From Certhia americana (taxonomy: Eukaryota; Chordata; Aves; Passeriformes; Certhiidae): a DNA stretch of 64,000 bases. How positions within the stretch are numbered: the stretch's first letter is position 1; every line of letters starts with the position of its first letter. The position numbers were made by a program, and so were the translations under genes. The notes under the pieces were generated by a model. The model worked only from the letters and a program-made list of their open reading frames with translations, had not been told where the DNA came from and made no database searches. Below, piece after piece: positions 56,698-64,000 of the stretch. Location: assembly GCA_018697195.1 (NCBI GenBank), contig CM031873.1, positions 1,216,436 through 1,280,435 of the forward strand, read 5' to 3'.

Positions 56698-56776
56698 TGT
56701 GAAGTGCTCAGGGTGAGAGAACAAGCTCAGAACCTCGGACAGCAACTAGAAGGAGAATTTTTCTCCTTCTCCCAAG

Positions 56777-56961
56777 TCACAGAATCCCAGACTGGTTTGG
56801 GTTGGAAGGGGCCTTAAAACTCATCCCATTCCACCCCTGCCATGGCAGGAACACCTCCCACTGCCACAGGCTGCTCCAAACCCCAATGTCCAGCCTGGCC
56901 GTGGGATATTCCAGGGATCCAGGGGCAGCCCCAGCTGCTCTGGGCACCCTGTGTCAGGGCC
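56777..56961 (-). mobile_element. CR1 3' fragment, left arm of an inverted CR1 pair
   Basis: Has tcacagaatcccagactgg, ccatggcaggaacacctccc, ggatccaggggcagccccag and tgggcaccctgtgtcagggc. It pairs in inverted orientation with the CR1 at 57165-57373. Confidence 0.88.
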
Positions 56962-57017
56962 ATCACATAAAATGTAGTGAAAACACGAACAGATCAAAGC
57001 GACAAAACATCTCTACA

Positions 57018-57110
57018 GAACCACAGAATCAGAGTATCAGAGTCCACCCCCTGGCCCTGCGCAGACACCCCAACAATGTCACCCTGGGCATCCCTGGCAG
57101 CTTTTGGGTG
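57018..57110 (-). mobile_element. CR1 fragment, second subfamily
   Basis: Has accacagaatcagagtatcag, ccctggccctgcgcagacac and accctgggcatccctggca, the start of the same subfamily as at 27961. Confidence 0.72.
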
Positions 57111-57164
57111 ACTCTGGCAGCTGTAAAAGCTCTGGCAGAAGGCAGTATTGGAGCAGATGTAAGG

Positions 57165-57373
57165 AAAAATTCCACCCTGTCACAGGGTGCCCAGAGAGGC
57201 TGGGGCTGCCCCTGGATCCCTGGAATGTCCCAAGGCTAGGTCGGACAGAGCTTGGAGCCCCTGGGACAGTGGGAGGTGTCCCTGCCATGTCAGGGGTGAG
57301 ACAGGATGAGCTTTTATGTCCCTTCCAACCCAAACCAGTCTGGGACAGACTGGGATCATCCTGGGATTCTGTA
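57165..57373 (+). mobile_element. CR1 3' fragment, right arm of an inverted CR1 pair
   Basis: Has cacagggtgcccagagaggc, tggggctgcccctggatccc, gggacagtgggaggtgtccc and cttccaacccaaaccagtct, ending gggattctgt. Confidence 0.88.
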
Positions 57374-58692
57374 AAGGGCAACATCCATGGGGCCCCTTCC
57401 TCCTGCTGTGCTGCAGAGCAGAGGGGTGACTTTTGTGGCTTTAGTGGCTTTAATGGCTTTAAGGTTTGCTCTTTGGGGACCATCAGAGCTCCAAGCCATG
57501 CGTGTATCCCTGGAGAGGAGAAGCAGTCCATGGCATCAGGGCTGTTCCAGTCCTTCCGTGGGTTTTGTGCTGCCCAGAACGCTCTTGTGGAGAGCTGCAG
57601 AGGGGCTGGGATTTATTTTCTCATCCATTTAATCCCCTCCTTTTGAAAGTGCTTTTATCTGAGCAGAGCATGAGCTCATCTCTGTGTTTCTGTCAGCCCA
57701 CGTTGCTGCTGAGACCCTCGAGCGCTGCACTCCTGGGTTTTGCTTTCACAGAGTCGTTGTTTTTTAAAGTCAGCACAACCTAGAAGTGCTGTTTCCTGAA
57801 GTCTCTTCCAGCCTGTTCCAGCTCGCAGGGGGTTTCAAAGTCAAGGACAGCTTGCTGTAGTTAACGGAGTAAACAATTAACAAAGGAGATGTTCCCTGGG
57901 TCACTGAAGCCAGCACAGCTTTGAGCTTCACCTTCTCCAGCTTTTCCAGTGCCAGGCACATCCATGAGGAGCTCAGTGCTCAGGGTTTGGCTGGCTCTGC
58001 TGGGATCTAAGTGGGCATTTTTTTGGCAGGATTGCTCCAAACACAGAATTGCTCCTCGTTCTTGTCTCGGGAAGTCTTCCAGGATGCCTCATTTTCCACA
58101 GAGCTCCTGGCCAGTGATTTGGTTTGGTGGTGAGCAGGGAGGTTTTGACTGACCTGGCTGTAGGGAAGAGTGGAGGAAGTGATGCAAATCCCCCCCACAC
58201 CTGAAGGCTGATAATGCAGGAGTCAAACTGGGATTAATCAAAAGGAAAAGTAAGGAGCTCTCAATTTTTCCAGCTGGAAGGATCTTCCTGTTCTGTTCTG
58301 AACCCAAATTCCCTGATCCTGGCCTCAGTTGTTCCCATGTTTTCCATGTGCTTGGGGAGCCTACCCAGCCCAGGAACATCCCAAACCCTGGGGTGGAACA
58401 GGGAATGATATTCCAAAGGCCTGGCAGGAGGGAAAAAGGACAAAAAAGGAAGAAATTCTTTTGAAAAAGGGTGAAATTACAGATGGGTTGTCACATTTGC
58501 TGCTCGCCAAACCCCTGAGAGGGGGATGCAGCCAGAGGGGCTCTGCTTCCAGGGAGGAACAGGACAAGACGAAAAGTTGTGCCAGGAGAATTCCAGACTG
58601 GATAATAGGGACAATTTTTCCATGCAAAGGGCTGCAAAACCCAAAACTGGCTGCCCATGGGATTCAAAAACACAGATGTGGCACCTGAGGCT
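57374..58692. other. Unique intron 2 sequence
   Basis: Nothing recognised. A small run of tggctttagtggctttaatg lies at 57436-57465. Confidence 0.4.
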
Positions 58693-58768
58693 GTGGTTTG
58701 AGTGGTTTGACTTGGTGATCTCAGAGGTCTTTTCCAACCTTGATATTCCTGTGATTCTGTGATTCCTG
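58693..58768 (+). mobile_element. CR1 3' tail fragment
   Basis: tggtttgacttggtgatctc-type end with a cagaggtcttttccaacctt block and gattctgtgattcctgg tail repeats. Confidence 0.72.
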
Positions 58769-60330
58769 GGACAGACCACTTGGCTCTCCTTAGCCCACCC
58801 AGTGTGATTTAAGCTGGAGAATATCTGTAAGACATGGAAAAATCTGATATTCCCTCCACTGATTTGGAATACATCCCGTTGGTGTCTGGCTGTGCAACGC
58901 TGACAGCTCACCCCAAGTACCACTGAACTCCTTCCAGTTGGATTTTTGTGCACATTTTCTGCCCTGGACAGGCAGCAGTGCCAGAAGGATGGTGTTAAAC
59001 AGGCAAAACTCAGTGGTGGAGCCTTCCCTGTTTTTTGTGACAAGTGTGAGAGGTGCCAGCTGGCTCCTGCTTTTTGGGTGCTTTTGGGGACATTTGGTGC
59101 TCAGTGACATCCCTGGGATGGCCCTTCTCACTGTAACCTCTGTTAATTTGCACCCCAAGAGGAGCTCCCCAGGTGCCTGATGTGGCTGCAAACACCCTGT
59201 AACCGTGTCTGACACCCCCAAATTCCACAAATTGGTGTGGCTGGGCTGTCCCTGGCTGCCCTGGGCACCTCTGGGGGCAGGAATTCATGGGCTTGGCTCT
59301 GGATCTGAGCCTCCCTTGCATTCCAAGATGCCCCCAGTGTGCGTGGCAGGGCAGGGGATGGTGCAGAGCATTCTGCAGACACCTCCCAGCACTTTTGGCA
59401 GCTCGTCCCCTTGATCTCGGGCTGTTTTCTGTGTCAAACAGCCCCAAAAGCATCACTCCAGCAGAAATGAGCAGCACCAGAAGAAGGGAGGCTGTGGATT
59501 CTCCAACCACCCCCCCAAAATGAAAGGATTTTTCCCCTTTTCCTGCAGAGATCTGTCTGACAAGAGGTCTGTGCTGAGGAGCTGGATGTGAGGGCTCCTC
59601 CCTGGGTGCAGGGCTCTCTCCCCCAGGGCAGTTTGTGACGAGGCTGAGGTCAGATCTCTGTGCATCTTGCAAAAGTCTGTCCACGCCAGTCCCTGTCTGC
59701 CCTTCTCGGGGTGATGTAATCTGTGCTCAGTAATAACATTTGCAAGAGGTGGATAACAGCATTTTAGTTCAGCTCTAATAATTCTGTTAAAGCAGAGCCG
59801 GGGTTGTAATTGCAGTTTGTGGCCGAGGTTGTTCCATATGTGTGTTCTGTAGGATGCCTTTGTAATGAAATGTTCCCTCCCAGCTCCGTGCCCTGAAGAA
59901 TTTCCCTTTATTGTGTGGCAGGCAGAGCACTCTGCTCTCTTGGAACCAGAGGGTAGGGGAGGGGTGGGGAAGAAGTGAAATTCCACCTTGTTTCAGTCTC
60001 TGCTGGGAATTTGGGGTTGTATAAGTGCTGATCTTCCTTTGCTTTGGGTGCCCCAAGCTGGGGAGTGAGGGCTGAGTCCAGGAGCTCACATGGAGCTGAG
60101 CCTGAGCCAGAACAGGGAGCAGAAGAGCAGGAGAAGCCTCTTCCAGAAGGTCAAACTCAGGGCTCTGAGGCAGCTTTCTAAATCTGAGCCTAGCCAGGAG
60201 AAACAGAGATGCCAAATCTGCATGGGCGGGGAGAGCCGTGAGATCAGGCAGGGGCTGCTGGGCTTTGGGGGCTCTTTGAGCTGGGGGACCCCGTCAGGAG
60301 CAGCTCTGGGGCTGGGATTTCATTGCCAGA
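58769..60330. other. Unique intron 2 sequence; candidate conserved element at 59710-59880
   Basis: 59710-59880 is AT-richer and repeat-free (for example cagtaataacatttgc and ctaataattctgttaaag). The minus frames at 58477-59986 overlap each other and have no domain. Confidence 0.35.
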
Positions 60331-60348
60331 CCCCCCCCCCCCCCCCCC
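60331..60348. repeat. Poly-C tract, 18 bases
   Basis: Uninterrupted homopolymer. Its length in the assembly may be unreliable. Confidence 0.9.
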
Positions 60349-60534
60349 GAAAGTGCAGGCAGGGACCCCTGGGCAAACAGGGACACGTGGAGGGGCGGGG
60401 GCTGCAGCAGGGTGGCAGGAGGGGACAAAACTGGGGATGAGCAGAGGGAGCAGAGTTGGGAGGAGGATTTGGGGGTGTTGAGGGGGGGAGATGGGACCCA
60501 GAAATCCCCAATGAGCCCCCAGTGTGGGCAGCAG

Positions 60535-61203
60535 GGAGGGAAGGGGAGGGGGATTCTGCCCCTGTGCTCAGGTGAGACCACACCTGCAGAGCTGCCCCAA
60601 GCACAGGCAGGAGCTGGAGCTGCTGCAGAGAGCCCAGAGGAGGCTCCAGGATGAGCAGAGGATGGATGTGCTCCATCATAATAAGGCATAATCATAATAA
60701 GGCATCAATTCCAGGCACCCAAAGCTCAGCCTCCTTTCCTCTGAGGTGAACGTTTTGGTTTTATTTGGTTTTCTTTTTAGGGTTAGGATTAAAAGCGTGA
60801 AAGAGAGAATTCTTGCTCTGCTGGCAGGAAAGGCTGGCACAGCTGGGATTGTTCACCTGCACAGGAGAAACTTTGGGCTGAGCTCAGGGTGGCCTTGCAG
60901 GGTGTGAAGGAGCTGCAGGAAAGATGGGGAGAGAGAATTGGCAAGGGCTGGGGAGACAGGACACAGGGAATGGCTTCAGACTGACCCAGGGTGGGATTTT
61001 GGGTAGGAATTGTTCCCTGGAACAGGGTGCCCAGAGCAGTTGGGGCTGCCCCTGGATCCCTGGAATGCCCAAGGCCAGGCTGGACATTGGGGCTGGGAGC
61101 AGCCTGGGACAGTGGGAGGTGTCCCTGCCATGGCAGGGGTGGCACTGGGTCCTTTCCTGGGTTTTAAGGTCCCTTCCAACCCAAACCAGTCTGTGATTCT
61201 ATG
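60535..61203 (+). mobile_element. CR1 LINE split by a 150-bp insertion
   Basis: The left part (60535-60667) carries ctgtgctcaggtgagaccac and ggagctgctgcagagagccc. The right part (60817-61203) resumes with ctggcaggaaaggctggcac, continues through tggcttcagactgacccagg and aggctggacattggggctgg, and ends ccagtctgtgattctatg. By comparison with the reversed copy at 1665, the two parts should be almost contiguous. Confidence 0.85.
60668..60816. mobile_element. Insertion inside the CR1, similar to 62339-62468
   Basis: Shares attccaggcaccca, tttggttttattt and ctttttagggttaggattaa with 62339-62468, about 90 percent by eye. As it splits a CR1 it is a mobile or copied piece. The other copy continues into an LTR-like region, so it is probably an LTR-end fragment. 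Confidence 0.6.
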
Positions 61204-61703
61204 AAAAATCCCCAAATCTGAAATAAAATGAAACATCACTCCATCTACACCAGGTTTTTAAGGAATTTGGCATTTTTTGGCTCTCTCACCAGAGGGCAAC
61301 ACCAAGGTTCAGCCTGGTCAGGATGAACATTTGGGATGAGTTCCAGCAGCTCCTTCCCAGCCCATGGCACAGGCAGCTCCATCAGCTCATGCTCTGGCAG
61401 CTCTGGGGGGATTCCGAGCACCTCAGGGTGACCCCAGTGGAGAAGAAAATGGGGAATTTTTCCATGGGTCTGTGCTCCCACTGCTCTGCTGGGCACCTGC
61501 ATTTGGGATTGCTCCAAGGGATCCTTCACTTCCAGTGGGAAACACCCGTCTCAAGATGGGATTGTGGCAAATAAATTGAATAATAACACTTGGATTTGGC
61601 CCCCCCAACAGCCCCAAGGCCCCTCTAAAAAGGAAAAACCATTTGTCAGAATTCTCCCAGAATTTTGCAAGGCCGAAAGAAATTATCACAATAAAGCAGG
61701 ACT
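61204..61703. other. Unique intron 2 sequence
   Basis: Nothing recognised. Confidence 0.4.
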
Positions 61704-61756
61704 AAAAAAAAACAAAAAAAAACAAAAAAAAAAAAAAAAACAACAAAAAAACCCCC
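61704..61756. repeat. A-rich tract with (AAAAAC)-type units
   Basis: Poly-A broken by single C residues, preceded by ataaagcagg. No retroposon could be identified upstream of it. Confidence 0.9.
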
Positions 61757-62338
61757 AAACCAAATCAAAAAGCAAACGTAGCATCCTGTAACTTATCCAT
61801 GCAAAGGGAAAAGTCAGGCTGCTTGAAGTCTGCAAATTTGAGTTTCTCCTGGGAAAATGTAACTCCTGTTCAAATGCTAATGGCTTGTTATCACAGGGAT
61901 GTTTTAATTGAACTACAATGTTCCATAAGCAGGGGCAGAGCAAGGTTCAGAGAGCAAATGGCTGATGAACAATCCTCAATCTGCCAGTAAATGTTTGCTT
62001 TTTTATAAACTTCCCCTTCTTGATCTGTCTTCAGCAGATTCTCCGAAGGGACCTGGAAAAGGCAGCTGATTTCAGCTGGGGACAACAGCAACATTTGTGG
62101 GGTTCTTTCCTCCTGGTTTCAAACAGGGAATTGATTTATGGCACTGCTCGAGTGGCATCCCCCAGAGCAGCTGACCCGGAGAGCACAGAAATTCCTGGGA
62201 CAGGAGAAAAATTTGGAAAGCAAAGGTGCAGCAAATTTTAGAAGAGAGAGAGAGAAAAGGAAATCCAGTCGGGCATTGCAGCCCCAGAACATCTCTGGAG
62301 GCTCCTCAGGGCCAGCACAAACACCCCATGGAGCACAA
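61757..62338. other. Unique intron 2 sequence
   Basis: 61790-62010 is AT-richer and repeat-free (for example caaatgctaatggcttg). The remainder is unremarkable. Confidence 0.35.
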
Positions 62339-63000
62339 ATAATCAAAATAAGGCAGCAATTCCAGGCACCCAGAGCTCTGCCTCCTTTCCTGTGAGGTGA
62401 AATTTTTGGTTTTATTTGTTTTTTCTTTTTAGGGTTAGGATTAAAAGTGCGAGAGAGAGAATTCTCGCTCGGACTTAGATGTTTATTATTTTTTATTTCT
62501 GTTACAGCCTCTCTGACTGTGAGTGCTTTTCCACACTAAGTTAACAGAGTAGAAATGGGCACACAGAGTTCTGTTTTCAAGGTCTTTTTAAGCTTAAACT
62601 ATCCAATTACGAGATGCCAACTAATTTATTTTTACTTTTAACTCAAGAACTAACTACCCGTGTTCCGCACTGTGGAGTTTTTCAACTAATGACACAAAAT
62701 CACTAAAACTTGTGAAGAAGAAATAGAAGGACTAACCTATGCCCTAAAGCTTCCATCTTGTTACGTATATATTACTATATCTCAAACCCTTAAACTCTAA
62801 ATCTTTTATCTGGTGATATAACACATTTCTATTTAATTCCACACTCACAATTTCATTGCTATCACTCAGTTTTTAAAGCTTTTTTCGTGGCTACATGTCA
62901 ATGAATTTTTGAGGATTAGTCCCTGTCTGCACAGACAGCCTGAAAACTTTTGTGTCCAGGGTTCTGACACTTTCCCAGGAATTCAGAATTCAGAGCTTGC
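62339..63000 (-). mobile_element. Probable ERV LTR, reversed
   Basis: The first 130 bp match the insertion at 60668. The sequence then has a reversed polyadenylation signal (tttatt in agatgtttattatttt, about 62478) and a long AT-rich U3-like stretch (62560-62900), with phrases I associate with songbird LTRs (ttaacagagtagaaatggg, aaggtctttttaagctt). The far end is not clear, and no internal genes are seen. Confidence 0.55.
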
Positions 63001-63409
63001 AAGAGAGGGGCAGGAAGAAAAGGGGGAGAAAACCCATGAGTTTTGCCATGGCAGCAGAAAGTCCTTCTTTCTTTTATTTCTGGATGCTCTTCTCAGGGCA
63101 TTTCTGGGGGCTGCCTCCACCCTTGGAGGTTTTTGCCACCACCTCACCCTGCCACAGCTGTGAGAAGGAAACTGAGCACTGTGGAAACACTTTGTGTGTG
63201 TTTGGTGAGAGCACTGGACTGACCTTGACTGGAACAAACCCGTGTGGGGAGAGAGTGGGGTGGTTTCTCTGTTAAATGGGAATAAAGATTTGTCAGGAGG
63301 GTCAGCACCTCCTGCCTGCCCTGTGAGCTCCTCTGAGGCTCTCCAGAGGCATACCAGGGCTGGCAGAGCCTGTGCCAGCCTCTCCTGGCCTGGCACCTGC
63401 TGGGGATAG
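63001..63409. other. Unique intron 2 sequence
   Basis: Nothing recognised. Confidence 0.4.
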
Positions 63410-63708
63410 AGCTGGGGAGAGAGAATTGACAAGGGATGGAGGGACAGGGCACAGGGAATGGCTTCAGGCTGATCCGGGGTAGGGCTGGATGACATTTTGG
63501 GCAGGAATTGTTCCCTGTGAGGGTGGGCAGGCCCTGGCACAGGGTGTCCAGAGCAGCTGGGGCTGCCCCTGGATCCCTGGAATGTCCAAGGCCAGGTTGG
63601 ATATTGGGGTTTGAGCCCCCTGGAACAGTGGGAGGTGTCCCTGCCATGGCTGAGGTGACACTGGATGGACTTTAATGTCAATCCTCAAAATTCCAGGATT
63701 CTGTGACA
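63410..63708 (+). mobile_element. CR1 LINE, 3' fragment
   Basis: Has ggggagagagaattgacaag, gggatggagggacagggcac, gaattgttccctgtgagggt, caggttggatattggggttt and ccatggctgaggtgacactg, ending ttccaggattctgtg. Confidence 0.9.
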
Positions 63709-64000
63709 TTTGGGGACCTTGGGGGGCAGGTGGGTGCTGCCCTTTGGGTTGTCATAAACTGGGGCACTGGGGGACAGAGAGTGGCTGCAAGGGGAAGAGG
63801 GAAGGACCCAAAACCTCTCTGAATTCACCCGAGCTTGCCAGAGAGACTGAAATTACACAAACAAATTTGTTTTGGGAACAATGAGATTTTGGTGTCAATT
63901 TTGGAAAACAGAGAAGAGCTGTGGAAGCAGTGTGGGCCAGGCAGGACAGGGCTGTTGTCACCTGCCCCACCCAGGACCATCTGCCACCACAGCAACGAAA
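63709..64000. other. Unique sequence to the window edge
   Basis: Nothing recognised. Confidence 0.4.

Noticed and set aside
35192..64000. Search for further SHISA6 exons (rest of the cytoplasmic tail)
   Set aside because: No frame with splice sites resembles the expected tail residues. The next exon probably lies beyond the window, since this intron is very long in other vertebrates.
1..64000. tRNA, rRNA or snRNA genes
   Set aside because: No cloverleaf-like box A/box B pair or other structured RNA gene stood out on reading. A covariance-model scan was not possible.

Overview
The window looks like avian nuclear DNA, probably from a songbird or another member of Neoaves. I count more than 20 fragments of CR1 LINEs, all 5'-truncated and many keeping the CR1 3' tail of short attctatg-type repeats. 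There are several endogenous-retrovirus LTR pieces and many GC-rich minisatellites, and I see no mammalian SINE or L1 elements. There is no bacterial-style gene organisation, and nearly all of the longer open frames are chance frames in repeats or GC-rich sequence.

One protein-coding gene can be supported: the 5' part of SHISA6, on the plus strand. It encodes a CKAMP/Shisa single-pass membrane protein that acts as an auxiliary subunit of synaptic AMPA receptors. Its CpG-island promoter lies at about 19.56-19.87 kb. A probable 89-bp 5'UTR intron follows (19872-19960), then coding exon 1 (20194-20876) with signal peptide, cysteine-rich Shisa domain and transmembrane segment. A 14.15-kb intron separates it from coding exon 2 (35031-35191, start of the cytoplasmic tail). 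The remaining exons are not in the window, so 35192-64000 is read as intron 2, at least in part.

Layout: 1-19.5 kb is intergenic, with a minisatellite at the left edge, a 22-bp minisatellite next to a 226-bp assembly gap (4608-4833), CR1 fragments, one LTR at 12.0-12.4 kb and long unique stretches. 19.56-20.9 kb is promoter and exon 1. 20.9-35.0 kb is intron 1, with a C-rich minisatellite just after exon 1, a repeat-poor AT-richer stretch at 22.4-27.9 kb, a 61-63-bp minisatellite at 28.5-28.9 kb and a minisatellite/CR1 mosaic at 32.7-33.6 kb. 35.2-64 kb is intron 2, with a second array of the same minisatellite, an AT-rich island, three further LTR pieces, a 1.3-kb satellite grown from a CR1 tail (50.4-51.7 kb) and more CR1.

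The most notable structural observation is an inverted duplication of about 218 bp (34300-34517 and 37776-37994) that differs at only two positions and brackets SHISA6 exon 2. The right-hand copy interrupts a CR1 element, which suggests that it is the inserted copy. The second is a possible spliced upstream ORF whose ATG is the last three bases of the first non-coding exon. I found no evidence for a new multi-gene system; the novelty here is structural and regulatory. Family assignments rest on recognition from memory, without database searches.
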